From assembly GCA_913009575.1 (NCBI GenBank), contig CAJVWH010000005.1, positions 1 to 38,564 on the forward strand: a DNA stretch of 38,564 nucleotides. The letters are read 5' to 3'. Each line of letters starts with the position of its first letter. The first letter of the stretch is position 1. Below are positions 27,038 to 38,448 of the stretch, one piece after another. The position numbers and the translations under genes were made by a program. The notes below the pieces were generated by a model, which worked only from the letters and a program-made list of their open reading frames with translations, did not search any database and was not told the DNA's origin. Source of the DNA: an uncultured bacterium. Lineage in GTDB: Bacteria; Patescibacteriota; Minisyncoccia; UBA9983.

Positions 27038-28417
27038 ATGGGCGACAAAATAAATAATAAAATGGAAAAAATCGTGAGCTTGGCGAAAAGGAGGGGTTTT
27101 GTTTACCAGAGCTCGGAAATTTACGGCGGATTTGCCGGTGTTTATGATTTCGGTCCGATGGGAGTTGAGCTTGAAAGGAACCTAAAGGAACAATGGTGGA
27201 AAAAAATGGTGTATGAAAGGGACGATATTGTCGGGCTGGATTCGGCGATTTTTATGGATCCCAAAATTTGGGAAGCTAGCGGGCACACTAAGGGTTTTTC
27301 CGACCCGCTCGTTGAATGCAGGAAATGCCACAAAAGATTTCGCGCCGATAAAATTTTGGAAGAAATTGGCGTTCCCGCCGATGAGAAAATGAGCGAAGAT
27401 GAAATCAATAAAATTTTTGGAGAGAATAAAGATAAAATAAAATGTCCTGAATGCGGGAAGCAAAATTTCACCAAAGTGAGAAAGTTCAATCTTTTGGTAA
27501 AAAGTAATCTTGGAGATTTTACGAATGACAATTCAAAACCCGTTTATTTAAGGGGAGAAACTTGCCAAGGTATTTATGTGAATTTCAAGAACGTTCTTGA
27601 CTCCACGCGCCTGAAAATTCCTTTCGGTATTGCGCAGATTGGCAAGGCGTTCCGGAACGAGATATCGCCGCGGCAATTTCTTTTCAGAGGGCGGGAATTT
27701 GAGCAGATGGAAATGCAGTATTTTACGAGACCGGAAGATGAGATGAAAGAATTTGAAAAACTGAGAGAATATCGCTGGAGCGCGCTTTTAGAGTTGGGTA
27801 TCTCGGAAAAAAATCTGAGTTGGAAACGGCACGAAAATTTGGTTTTTTACGCCAAAGACGCCTATGACATAGAATATAATTTTCCTTGGGGTTTTGACGA
27901 ACTTGAAGGTGTTCACGCCCGCGGCGATTATGATCTTACTCAGCACTCAAAAGGGTGTGGCAAACAGCTGGATTACTATGACCAAGAGAAAAATGAAAAA
28001 TTTATTCCACACATTATTGAATCGTCTGGCGGTGTCGGGAGGTTGTTTTTTGCGATAATGTTGGACGCTTACACGGAAGATGAAATGTCCGGAGAAACAA
28101 GAGTGTTTTTGAAATTCAGGCCGGAGATTGCCCCGATTAAGGCTGCCGTTTTTCCGCTCCTTAAAAACAAGCCGGAATTGGTCGCGAAGGCGAAGGAAGT
28201 TTATGAAATGATAAAAAAAGAAATCCACCCCGTCGTTTTTGACGATAACGGCAACATCGGAAAGCGTTACCGCAGGCAGGACGAAGTGGGAACGCCGTAT
28301 TGCGTGACGATTGATTTTGACACCATGGAAGACGACACCGCCACTCTCCGCAACCGCGACACCGGCAAACAGGAAAGGGTGAATATTAAAGAAATAATCT
28401 CTCGTCTGAAAATTTAA
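27038..28417 (+). CDS. glyS: Glycyl-tRNA synthetase (dimeric type)
   Basis: KIVSLAKRRGFVYQSSEIYGGFAGVYDFGPMGVELERNLKEQWW; CRKCHKRF..CPECGKQNF; FRNEISPRQFLFRGREFEQMEMQYF. Confidence 0.97.
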   Translation: MGDKINNKMEKIVSLAKRRGFVYQSSEIYGGFAGVYDFGPMGVELERNLKEQWWKKMVYERDDIVGLDSAIFMDPKIWEASGHTKGFSDPLVECRKCHKRFRADKILEEIGVPADEKMSEDEINKIFGENKDKIKCPECGKQNFTKVRKFNLLVKSNLGDFTNDNSKPVYLRGETCQGIYVNFKNVLDSTRLKIPFGIAQIGKAFRNEISPRQFLFRGREFEQMEMQYFTRPEDEMKEFEKLREYRWSALLELGISEKNLSWKRHENLVFYAKDAYDIEYNFPWGFDELEGVHARGDYDLTQHSKGCGKQLDYYDQEKNEKFIPHIIESSGGVGRLFFAIMLDAYTEDEMSGETRVFLKFRPEIAPIKAAVFPLLKNKPELVAKAKEVYEMIKKEIHPVVFDDNGNIGKRYRRQDEVGTPYCVTIDFDTMEDDTATLRNRDTGKQERVNIKEIISRLKI

Positions 28418-28522
28418 AAACCCTGCATCTTCGGTAAAATGAATGGTTGACTGATTTACTAAAAGACGGCGGTTTTGTGGTTAGCGAAAGGAATAAATTT
28501 ATTTTTGTGCTATTATTATTAC

Positions 28523-29818
28523 ATGTTTAAATTTGAGAAAAAAGTTTTAAATAACGGATTACGCGTTATTTTGGCACCCATGGGAAACACTGAAGCGGTA
28601 ACACTTTTGGTTTTGGTTGGCGTCGGTTCAAGATACGAAATAAAAAAACTCAACGGCATCTCTCATTTTTTGGAGCATCTCTTTTTTAAGGGAACAAAAA
28701 GCCGTCCCAAGCCGGGGCAAGTTTCCCGAGAACTTGACGGCATTGGCGCGAACCACAACGCGTACACATCCAAAGAGAGGACGGCTTTTTGGGTCAAGTT
28801 GTCAAAAAATAATTTTGATGTCAGTTTGGATATTGTTTCCGATATTTTACTTGAACCGCTGTTTGATGCGGATGAAATAGAAAAAGAACGCGGAGTGATT
28901 TTGCAGGAAATAGACATGTACGAAGATAATCCGCAAAGAAGAGCTCTTGAAATTTTGGAAAATGTCGTTTACGGCGATCAGCCGATTGGCTGGGATGTTG
29001 CTGGAAACAAGAAAACGGTGACCGGCATAAAACGAAAAGACATCTTGAAATACAAAACAGACAATTATTTTTCAAAAAATATGGTAGTCGCGGTTGCCGG
29101 GAACATTGTCAAAGATGAAGTCTTTGAAAAAATCACCAAGACCTTCGGTAAGATTAAAAAAGGGAAGAATAATCCCCCGCGAAAAGCAAAAAATACGCAA
29201 AAATCTGCGTCCGTAAAAATTATTGACAAAAATTTGGATCAGACGCATTTAACCATGGCGTTTCGCGCCTATGATATGTTTGACAAAAAAAGATACGCGT
29301 TGAATCTGCTGTCAATTATATTGGGCGGCAAAAGCTCGTCAAAACTTTTTACGGAAATTAGGGAAAAACTTGGCCTTGCCTATTATATTTATTCTTGGGG
29401 AGATCAGTATTTGGACTGCGGTTATCTCGGGATGGCTGCTGGAATTCCCCACAACAAGCTTGAAACGGTTGTAAAGAAAATAATTGAAATTACGGGTAAA
29501 ATAAAAGAAAAAGGGGTGAGTAAAAGCGACTTGAAGCATGCTAAAAATTTTTTAAGGGGGAAGACGGCATTAAGCTTTGAAACCTCCGACGATATTGCTT
29601 CATTTGCGGCTGAGCAAGAGCTGTTCCGTGAAAAAATTCTTCAGCCGGATGATATTTTGAAAAAGATTGAAAAAGTTTCCCAAGATGATATTCTAAAGGT
29701 AGCCCGAGATATTTTCCGTCCGAATAAAATCAATATGGCGGTAATCGGCCGCCACGAAGACACAAAGAAAAAAGAAGATTATTATAAAAAGTTATTCGGC
29801 AAATATAATTTAATATGA
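28523..29818 (+). CDS. M16 family zinc peptidase
   Basis: GISHFLEHLFFKGTKSR (HxxEH); start at 28523 (MFKFEKKVLNNGLRVI) preferred over upstream 28475. Confidence 0.95.
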   Translation: MFKFEKKVLNNGLRVILAPMGNTEAVTLLVLVGVGSRYEIKKLNGISHFLEHLFFKGTKSRPKPGQVSRELDGIGANHNAYTSKERTAFWVKLSKNNFDVSLDIVSDILLEPLFDADEIEKERGVILQEIDMYEDNPQRRALEILENVVYGDQPIGWDVAGNKKTVTGIKRKDILKYKTDNYFSKNMVVAVAGNIVKDEVFEKITKTFGKIKKGKNNPPRKAKNTQKSASVKIIDKNLDQTHLTMAFRAYDMFDKKRYALNLLSIILGGKSSSKLFTEIREKLGLAYYIYSWGDQYLDCGYLGMAAGIPHNKLETVVKKIIEITGKIKEKGVSKSDLKHAKNFLRGKTALSFETSDDIASFAAEQELFREKILQPDDILKKIEKVSQDDILKVARDIFRPNKINMAVIGRHEDTKKKEDYYKKLFGKYNLI

Positions 29819-30858
29819 ATGGCGATAAAATTATAAACATTAACATTACGACCGGAACATTTTTCAGGGCGGTTCTTGTATTGCTTTTATTGTTGTTCCT
29901 TTACCTTGTTCGCGACATCGTGGCAGTGGTTCTTTTTTCTGTTGTGTTGGCTTCCGGAATAGAGCCGGCGGCCCGTTGGTTCCAGAAATATAAGATACCG
30001 AGAGTTCCCTCGGTGATTCTTGTGTACCTCATTACATTTTCAATAATGGGAATGATGTTTTATCTTGTCATACCTCCGATTTTTTCTGAACTTTCAAATC
30101 TGGCGACAAACATACCTTCCTACATAAATAAACCCATTGAAATCAGCGCCGTGCGTGAATTTTTACCCCAACTTCCCCAATCCATTTCCCATCTTTTGGT
30201 CGGTTTTGCCGAGAATGCGAGAGAATTTATAGGAAAATTGTCAATTGGATTTTTTCAGGCAACTGCCACAATATTTGGCGGAGCGCTGTCTTTTGTTCTT
30301 ATTGTCATACTTTCTTTTTATTTGGCGGTTCAAGAGAAAGGAATTGAAAATTTTTTGCGTACCATTACTCCCATTCAGCATGAAAAATATATTGCCGGAC
30401 TTTGGTTCAGGTCACGCGACAAAATAGGAGGATGGCTAAAAGGGCAAGTTCTGCTCGGTGTGCTGGTTGGCGTGCTTGTTTTTCTCGGACTGACTATTTT
30501 AAGGGTGCCATACGCTTTGACATTTGCCCTGCTTGCCGCGATTTTTGAATTGATACCGATTTTCGGACCCATTATGGCATCCATTCCCCCTATCGCAATC
30601 GCTTTTTTACAGAGCCCTTCTCTTGCCATGGAAGTCATAATTCTTTACGTGATTATCCAGCAATTTGAAAACCATCTTATTTATCCTTTGGTGATTAGAA
30701 AAACAGTTGGTGTTCCCCCTATCATTACCATTCTTGCGCTTATCATCGGAGCAAAATTAGGAGGTCTTTTCGGAGTCCTTTTGTCCGTTCCCATCAGCGC
30801 CGTGTTCTTTGAATTTTTAAGTGATATTGAAAAGAAAAAAAGAATTGAATCGCAATAA
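29815..30858 (+). CDS. AI-2E family transporter (PerM-like)
   Basis: LLFLYLVRDIVAVVLFSVVLASGIEPAARWF; LTFALLAAIFELIPIFGPIMASIPPIAIAFLQ. Confidence 0.9.
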   Translation: MNGDKIININITTGTFFRAVLVLLLLLFLYLVRDIVAVVLFSVVLASGIEPAARWFQKYKIPRVPSVILVYLITFSIMGMMFYLVIPPIFSELSNLATNIPSYINKPIEISAVREFLPQLPQSISHLLVGFAENAREFIGKLSIGFFQATATIFGGALSFVLIVILSFYLAVQEKGIENFLRTITPIQHEKYIAGLWFRSRDKIGGWLKGQVLLGVLVGVLVFLGLTILRVPYALTFALLAAIFELIPIFGPIMASIPPIAIAFLQSPSLAMEVIILYVIIQQFENHLIYPLVIRKTVGVPPIITILALIIGAKLGGLFGVLLSVPISAVFFEFLSDIEKKKRIESQ

Positions 30859-30864
30859 TTCGCA

Positions 30865-32304
30865 ATGGAAAAATTTTATATCACAACTGCCATTGATTAT
30901 GTTAACGCGGCTCCGCATTTGGGCCATGCATTGGAGAAGGTGCAGGCTGACGCGATTGCCCGATATCAAAGATCTCTTTCTCAAGAGGTTTATTTTTTAA
31001 CCGGCACCGACGAGCATGGTATAAAAATAGTGCGTTCGGCCGAGCAGACCAAAAAGAACACCCGTGAATTTGTTGATGAGAATGTTAAAAAATTTCAAAA
31101 TCTTGCTGAAAAATTAAACATATCAAATGACAATTTCATCCGCACCTCCGATAAAAGGCGGCATTGGCCGGGAGCACAGGCACTCTGGAAAAAACTTGAA
31201 GAAGCTGGAGATATTTATAAATCAAAATATAAAGGATATTATTGCGTTGGTTGTGAAGCGTATATTACTGAAAAAGATTTAGTGAATGAGAAGTGTCCCT
31301 ATCACGACAAGGAGCCGGAATTGATTGAAGAGGAAAATTATTTTTTTAAGCTTTCCCGTTATATTGACGAGATAAAAAAAAGAATTGAAAATGAAAAATT
31401 AAAAATTATTCCCCAAAGCAGAAAAAACGAAATTTTATCAATGATTAAAAGCGGTGTGAAAGATATCAGTTTTTCACGACCAGCAGAAAAACTGGGAGGA
31501 TGGGGCGTTCCCGTACCGGGAGATGAATCACAGTTGATGTATGTATGGTGTGACGCTCTTTCCAATTATATATCCGCCCTTGGTTACGGTTCAGATGACC
31601 AAAAAATTTTTGATAAATTTTGGCCGGCGGAGTTACATATAATCGGAAAAGATATTTTGCGTTTCCACGCCATTATCTGGCCGGCAATGCTTTTGTCCGC
31701 CGGCTTAAAACTGCCAAAGCAAATTTTTGTACACGGCTTTATCCTCTCAAAAGGCAGGCGGATGTCAAAAACACTCGGCAATGTTATTGACCCCTTTGAT
31801 TTAATTGGAAGATACGGTACGGACGCGGTGCGCTATTATCTTCTGCGAGAGATAACTCCCTTTGAAGACAGCGATATTACGGAAGAAAAATTCAAGGAAG
31901 TTTATAATGCCAATCTGGCGAACGGACTCGGTAATTTAACAGCGAGGATTATGAAGATGAGTGAACAATACTTGTCCCAATGCTCCCATCCCCGACATCC
32001 GATGTCGGGGATGGGAGTGCCGAAAGAATATCATGAATTTATGGATAATTATGAACTGAACAAAGCGATGGATTTTATTTGGGATAAAATTTCCGAATTG
32101 GATTTGCATATCCAAAAAACAGAACCCTTTAAGGTGGCTAAACAAGACAAAGAGAAGGCAAAAGAAATTTTACGGTATTTGATATCGGAACTCAGCCAAA
32201 TTGCGATAACACTCAGGCCGTTTTTACCGGAAACTTCCGAAAAAATTCTGGATGCCATTAAGCAAAACAAAATGCCAAAACCGTTGTTTTTAAGGAAAAA
32301 ATAA
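30865..32304 (+). CDS. metG: Methionyl-tRNA synthetase
   Basis: YITTAIDYVNAAPHLGHALEKVQADAIARY; LTGTDEHGIKI; KGRRMSKTLGNVIDP. Confidence 0.97.
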   Translation: MEKFYITTAIDYVNAAPHLGHALEKVQADAIARYQRSLSQEVYFLTGTDEHGIKIVRSAEQTKKNTREFVDENVKKFQNLAEKLNISNDNFIRTSDKRRHWPGAQALWKKLEEAGDIYKSKYKGYYCVGCEAYITEKDLVNEKCPYHDKEPELIEEENYFFKLSRYIDEIKKRIENEKLKIIPQSRKNEILSMIKSGVKDISFSRPAEKLGGWGVPVPGDESQLMYVWCDALSNYISALGYGSDDQKIFDKFWPAELHIIGKDILRFHAIIWPAMLLSAGLKLPKQIFVHGFILSKGRRMSKTLGNVIDPFDLIGRYGTDAVRYYLLREITPFEDSDITEEKFKEVYNANLANGLGNLTARIMKMSEQYLSQCSHPRHPMSGMGVPKEYHEFMDNYELNKAMDFIWDKISELDLHIQKTEPFKVAKQDKEKAKEILRYLISELSQIAITLRPFLPETSEKILDAIKQNKMPKPLFLRKK

Positions 32305-32359
32305 GGTACCCTTAAAAATAGAAACTAAAGATCTTTAAATAAGAAAGGAGGTGGTTCCG

Positions 32360-33457
32360 GTGTTTCCATCATTAATAATCAAGGATATAAAAATTGAAGT
32401 TCCTATTATTCAGGGAGGTATGGGAGTGGGAGTTTCCCTTTACCCACTGGCGCGTGCCGTTGCGACTGAAGGAGGCGTAGGTATCCTTTCCAGTGCGACT
32501 CTTGACAGATTACTGTCTAAGCGTTATCGGAAAAAAATCAATGCTTATGAATCTGCTTATAGAGAGGTTACTCTTGCAAAGAGCGGAGGTGGGGTTACCG
32601 GTATAAATATAATGGTGGCCCTTGTGCGTGATTTTGATGATTCGGTGAGGGGTGCGATTGACGCGGGTGTTGATATGATAATTTCCGGCGCGGGTTTGCC
32701 GATATCTCTGCCATCAATTGCACGGCCCAAACACACCGCCCTTATTCCCATAGTATCGTCGGTCAGAGCACTCACTATTATTTGTAAAAAGTGGGAACGG
32801 CAAGGGTATCTACCCGATGCTGCGGTATTGGAAGGACCGCTCGCAGGTGGTCATCTGGGTTTCCGAATGGATCATTTAAACCTTGAGGAGAATCTTTTGG
32901 AGAACCTGCTGTTACCGGTTAAGGATGTAGCCCGCAAATTTGGTGATTTTCCGATAATAGTGGCCGGAGGCATTTATACCCACGATGACATCTGTCAATT
33001 TTTGAAACTGGGCGCTGACGGGGTGCAAATGGGTACGCGGTTTCTGGGAACAAAAGAGAGTTCTGCCACATCCGAATACAAGAATGCGCTGTTACGAGTT
33101 AAGCGGGAGGATATAATCGTCGTTGATCCTAAAAAAAATCCTCCCGGTTCACCTTGTGGATTGCCTTTTAGAATAATAAGGCAATCGCCAATGTATCAAG
33201 AAACATTGCGCCGCAGACGTCCGCCAAAGTGCGACAAAGGTTTTGTCCTCTTGAAAGACGAGAAAGGCAATTTTACTCGTTGCCCGGCCAAGGAAAGCAA
33301 TGAAGCTCATTTTTGCATTTGTAACGGGCTTTTAAGCTCTGCAGGCTACAATCCCGGAAAAGAAAAACCTCTTTATACTGTTGGAATCAACGCGCATCGC
33401 GTAGACCGGATTGTTTCCGTGCGCGAACTGATGGATGAACTAAAAGGCAAAAGTTAA
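32360..33457 (+). CDS. Nitronate monooxygenase / FabK-like FMN-dependent oxidoreductase
   Basis: PIIQGGMGVGVSLYPLARAVATEGGVGILS; EGPLAGGHLG; IIVAGGIYTHDDICQFLKLGADGVQMGTRFLGT; GTG start 32360 with SD aaaggaggt at 32342-32350. Confidence 0.9.
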   Translation: MFPSLIIKDIKIEVPIIQGGMGVGVSLYPLARAVATEGGVGILSSATLDRLLSKRYRKKINAYESAYREVTLAKSGGGVTGINIMVALVRDFDDSVRGAIDAGVDMIISGAGLPISLPSIARPKHTALIPIVSSVRALTIICKKWERQGYLPDAAVLEGPLAGGHLGFRMDHLNLEENLLENLLLPVKDVARKFGDFPIIVAGGIYTHDDICQFLKLGADGVQMGTRFLGTKESSATSEYKNALLRVKREDIIVVDPKKNPPGSPCGLPFRIIRQSPMYQETLRRRRPPKCDKGFVLLKDEKGNFTRCPAKESNEAHFCICNGLLSSAGYNPGKEKPLYTVGINAHRVDRIVSVRELMDELKGKS

Positions 33458-33500
33458 AACATGGAAATTAAACCATGCGATAACTTTTGCCTTATTTATT
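33444..33500 (+). terminator. Long intrinsic terminator overlapping end of NMO gene
   Basis: aaggcaaaagtta (33444-33456) / taacttttgcctt (33481-33493), inner catgg/ccatg, followed by T-rich tract. Confidence 0.75.
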
Positions 33501-33524
33501 TTTTCATCATATACTGAAAATATT

Positions 33525-34322
33525 ATGGATAGTCCGAAACTTTTTGATATTCACTCACATTTGAATTTTTCCAGATTTGACGAGGATAGGGAGGAAGTAA
33601 TAAAAAGAATGCGGGATAATGGCATTTGGACCGTTTGCGTCGGGGTGGATAAAAAGACCTCGCGGGAGGCGATAAAATTGGCGGAAAAATATGATGAGAT
33701 TTTTGCGGCAGTTGGTTTGCATCCGACGGAGGATTTAACAACGGGATTTTCAAGTGATGAATTTGAAAAATTAGCCCGCCACCCGAAGGTGGTCGCGATA
33801 GGAGAATGCGGATTGGATTATTACAGAATTGAGAATCAACCCGCCGAGGCGGAGCAAATTCGGCAGAAAGAAGTTTTCGCACGGCAAATTGAACTGGCGA
33901 TAAAAATAAATAAGCCACTGATGGTTCATTGCAGAAGCGCACACGGTGAGACCCTGGAAATTCTTTCTTCTTATGAGGGAGCCAGGGGGGACATTCATTT
34001 TTTCTCCGGTGCGTGGGAGCAGGCGAGAAAATATTTTGATTTGGGCTTCAGTATTTCTTTCGCGGGCCCGATAACCTTTGCGGATGAATACGATGAAGTG
34101 ATAAAAAAATCCCCCTTGGACAAAATAATGGCGGAAACCGATTCTCCGTTTGCCTCTCCGGCGCCGCATCGCGGAAAAAGGGGCGAACCATTGTTTGTGA
34201 AGGAAGTTGTCAAAAAAATCGCCCAAGTTCGGGGGATTTCTTATGAAGAAGCCGCCGAGGCGGCCACCCGAAACGCCTTAAATTTTTTCAATTTGCGGAC
34301 AGCCCCAAAAACTACAAAATAA
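33525..34322 (+). CDS. tatD: TatD family metal-dependent hydrolase
   Basis: LFDIHSHLNFSRFDEDREEVI; AVGLHPTED; AIGECGLDYYR; MVHCRSAHGET; MAETDSPFASP. Confidence 0.96.
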   Translation: MDSPKLFDIHSHLNFSRFDEDREEVIKRMRDNGIWTVCVGVDKKTSREAIKLAEKYDEIFAAVGLHPTEDLTTGFSSDEFEKLARHPKVVAIGECGLDYYRIENQPAEAEQIRQKEVFARQIELAIKINKPLMVHCRSAHGETLEILSSYEGARGDIHFFSGAWEQARKYFDLGFSISFAGPITFADEYDEVIKKSPLDKIMAETDSPFASPAPHRGKRGEPLFVKEVVKKIAQVRGISYEEAAEAATRNALNFFNLRTAPKTTK

Positions 34323-34554
34323 CGGACACTTTATCGCCCTTAATGTAGCATTCCCCGCCGGGGATTTGCGCGGACTCTTTTTTGCCGTCCGCCTTTTGCA
34401 AAATAACTTCGCCCTTTCGCAAAAGGACGAAAGATTCGGCGTGTTCGGGCAACACCTGCATTTGCCCCGCAAAAGCCGGCAATGAAACACTCGCCAAGTT
34501 GTCATACGTGGCGGTTTTTTCCGGAGAAGTGATTGCGCAAGTTATCGTAGCCAT
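34312..34554 (-). CDS. atpC: ATP synthase epsilon subunit, N-terminal beta-sandwich only (80 aa)
   Basis: CAITSPEKTATYDNLASVSLPAFAGQMQVLPEHAESFVLLRKGEV...IPGGECYIKGDKVSVIL. Confidence 0.8.
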   Translation of the reverse strand: MATITCAITSPEKTATYDNLASVSLPAFAGQMQVLPEHAESFVLLRKGEVILQKADGKKESAQIPGGECYIKGDKVSVIL

Positions 34555-34556
34555 TT

Positions 34557-35936
<1,380 letters not shown>

Positions 35937-35963
35937 TTAGCACATCATTTAAAAACGATAATA

Positions 35964-36806
35964 TTATTTCAATTTCAATCTCTTTATATTTTTCACCTTT
36001 GGAAGATAATTTTTACTTGTTGAAACTTTTTTGCCGCTCCTTTTTTCCAAATCTTTTCGCGCTTTGCCCGCTATGCTTCCGCCATCCCGCGCGGCAATTT
36101 TATTTTTATTAAAACCCTGAGCGTTTTTATTTCGGGCAATTTCTGTTGTTGACGCTTCGCCAAGCATCGTAAAAATCAATTCTAAATCATTCATGTGGTC
36201 CCGTAAATTTTCTCTTTCCAATCCTTTGAATTTTTGGTATTCACTTGGTGTTATGCCAAAAGTCGCTTTGGAAATTTCCGCAGTTAAAATTACGTATTCT
36301 TGCCCCTCTTTTACTCCTCGAGTTTTCCATTCATCTGTTAAGGTTTCTCGAACTTCAATGCCTCGCATTCTCTTTTCAATCCACGCGTCGGGGTATCCTT
36401 TTGCTTTATATAACGCTCGCGCGCGTTTTGTTGCCAACTCGGGGTTTTCAATTTCTTGTACTCGTTCATAACCAACTTTTGCCAGCCAGCGTTTGAATGG
36501 CTCGGCTTTTGGCGAGGGAATTGATTGGATTATACGAAAAACACCCTCTGTATTGGCGCTTATTATCTCTCTCTTTTTACCGTCTTTGGCCAGCATTTCA
36601 AGGTGGGTACAAATTGTACCCCAGTAGGAATTAAGCTCCGGGTCGCGTTGCCTCATTCTTTTTATGTACTGTTTTACATCCGCGCTGTCCGTAAGCGTCT
36701 CAACAATATCCGCAACCGAAAACCACCACTCATTTTTATAAATAATTTTACGGATTTCTTTTTTTTGAAAAATCGCGATTTTTGTTGTTTGAATTTTCCC
36801 CTCCAT
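35964..36806 (-). CDS. Bro-N domain (phage antirepressor/DinD-like) protein
   Basis: WWFSVADIVETLTDSADVKQYIKRMRQRDPEL; ANTEGVFRIIQSIPSPKAEPFKRWLAKVGYERVQEIENPELA. Confidence 0.88.
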   Translation of the reverse strand: MEGKIQTTKIAIFQKKEIRKIIYKNEWWFSVADIVETLTDSADVKQYIKRMRQRDPELNSYWGTICTHLEMLAKDGKKREIISANTEGVFRIIQSIPSPKAEPFKRWLAKVGYERVQEIENPELATKRARALYKAKGYPDAWIEKRMRGIEVRETLTDEWKTRGVKEGQEYVILTAEISKATFGITPSEYQKFKGLERENLRDHMNDLELIFTMLGEASTTEIARNKNAQGFNKNKIAARDGGSIAGKARKDLEKRSGKKVSTSKNYLPKVKNIKRLKLK

Positions 36807-36810
36807 AAAT

Positions 36811-38412
36811 TTATTTTAGCATAATAATGTAAATTTTTCCGTCAGTGAAAAATTGGTCCCCGGAAAAGTTTTGCCCTATAGCCGGCTTAACGAATTGTAT
36901 CTTCCGGAATTCTCCAATCAATCCGGTTGAGCGCAAATCATTTAATAAAAATTCCCTTTCAGTGTCTATATCGGGATTGATTTTATGGGTAACTCCCCAC
37001 TTTATTCCAATATCAAGGCTTGCCGTTCCGACATAAATCCTTTCCCCGTTTTTCAGCCGGTATGGCGTCAGCCAAAACCGCGCGTGGTGGCGCTGGCGGA
37101 CATTTTGGATATCGGTAGGCTTTTCAAAGCCAAAATTATGAACCTGATTATTCCAAAAATCCGGCGTCATTGGCGCTTTAAGGTACTCTTTTTTCAAAAA
37201 TGCCGCCTTGGCGATTTTCATCAGCGAGAAAAAACTCACTTCATCCGCCAAATGCCATTCGGCGCTCCGAAAGGCGCCGATTAATTGGGTGTCATTCTGG
37301 GCGACAATGAGAAAACTGAGCGGCTCTTGATGCGCGCCCAAAATGGTTTCCGTATATTTTGGAAGGCGGACTTTTGAAAAAATATCCAGCGCCCCGCGCG
37401 CGGAAATTTCTTTTTGGGGAAACGGTCCGAGCTCAAGCGAGGGATGATATTGGTTCGCGAAACCGGCGTAAAAAAGAATTGCGCCAAAAATTAACGCCAA
37501 AGAGATAATTTTTTTTCTCTTTGGGGCGAAAAGTTTCGGCGGGCGCGCCGCTTTTATTTTTCTCGCTGTCATCCATTCACAAAGGCTGATGGCAAAAATC
37601 ATCCAGAGCAAACCGAGAAGATATCCCCCCCATATGTCGCTTAAATAATGCACTCCCAAATAAAGCCGGCTGAAGCCAATCGCCGAAATAATCAGCAAAG
37701 TAGTGAATAAAATGCCGATTTTATGTTTCCGCTTTTTTACCCTTCGTGTCAGGGCATAGGCGAGAAAACCATAGAAAGCGACTGCAATCGCGGCATGTCC
37801 GCTTGGGAAAGAAAAAGAATGTTCGGTGTAAACCGCCACCTCCGGACGCGGGCGATGAAAGAGAATCTTGGCGAAAAAAACGAATATTTGGCTGCTCGCG
37901 ATGGAAATCAAGAATGGCGCGATATACAATTTCTTTCCCCACATCCAAAAAAGCGCTACGGAAATCGCGGTAAAGGCAAAAATCACTTGCCATTTTCCGA
38001 ACAATGTTATCCAAAGAAAGATTTTTATCAAACCCGCGGAATGGAAAGCGGCGAGAAGATTTTCTACGCGAATATCGGTTGCGGCAACAAGGGGAGAATT
38101 AATAATGTCTTCGGTAATACCCAAAAAAAGAAAGAAAGCGTAAAGAAATGCCGTACCCAACAGGGTGAGGGGCAGGCCCGAAAATTTATTTTTATTGAAC
38201 CTCTTTTTTAAAAAACTGAAAAGCCGGGGATGTTTTCCAATAAAATTTTTAACATCCTTATTTTCAAGAATTGCCGTTTTTATTGACCGCCAAAGGGAGC
38301 CGATAAAACAGAAAAACCGCTTGCCTTTTTTTACAACCAAACGCTCCACGCCGTAAAAAACAATCAGGAAAATTATAATGCCCGCTATAAATAAAATATT
38401 TAAGAAATTCAT
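36811..38412 (-). CDS. PAP2 phosphatase membrane protein with LssY-like C-terminal domain
   Basis: FHRPRPEVAVYTEHSFSFPSGHAAIAVAFYGF; GFSRLYLGVHYLSDIWGGYLLG; start at Met of MNFLNILFIAG (38412); the ORF-track extension MIRRPPRSTLFPYTTLFRS is adapter. Confidence 0.85.
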   Translation of the reverse strand: MNFLNILFIAGIIIFLIVFYGVERLVVKKGKRFFCFIGSLWRSIKTAILENKDVKNFIGKHPRLFSFLKKRFNKNKFSGLPLTLLGTAFLYAFFLFLGITEDIINSPLVAATDIRVENLLAAFHSAGLIKIFLWITLFGKWQVIFAFTAISVALFWMWGKKLYIAPFLISIASSQIFVFFAKILFHRPRPEVAVYTEHSFSFPSGHAAIAVAFYGFLAYALTRRVKKRKHKIGILFTTLLIISAIGFSRLYLGVHYLSDIWGGYLLGLLWMIFAISLCEWMTARKIKAARPPKLFAPKRKKIISLALIFGAILFYAGFANQYHPSLELGPFPQKEISARGALDIFSKVRLPKYTETILGAHQEPLSFLIVAQNDTQLIGAFRSAEWHLADEVSFFSLMKIAKAAFLKKEYLKAPMTPDFWNNQVHNFGFEKPTDIQNVRQRHHARFWLTPYRLKNGERIYVGTASLDIGIKWGVTHKINPDIDTEREFLLNDLRSTGLIGEFRKIQFVKPAIGQNFSGDQFFTDGKIYIIMLK

Positions 38413-38448
38413 ATTATTTTGTGCACCGCGAAGCTTTCCAGTTGTTTC

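Noticed and set aside
34252-34266. gccgccgaggcggc palindrome at end of tatD
   Set aside because: Encodes an ordinary Ala/Glu helix (EAAEAA); short arms, explained by codon choice.
37723-38211. 162-aa plus-strand ORF opposite PAP2 gene
   Set aside because: Antisense shadow of PAP2 catalytic region.
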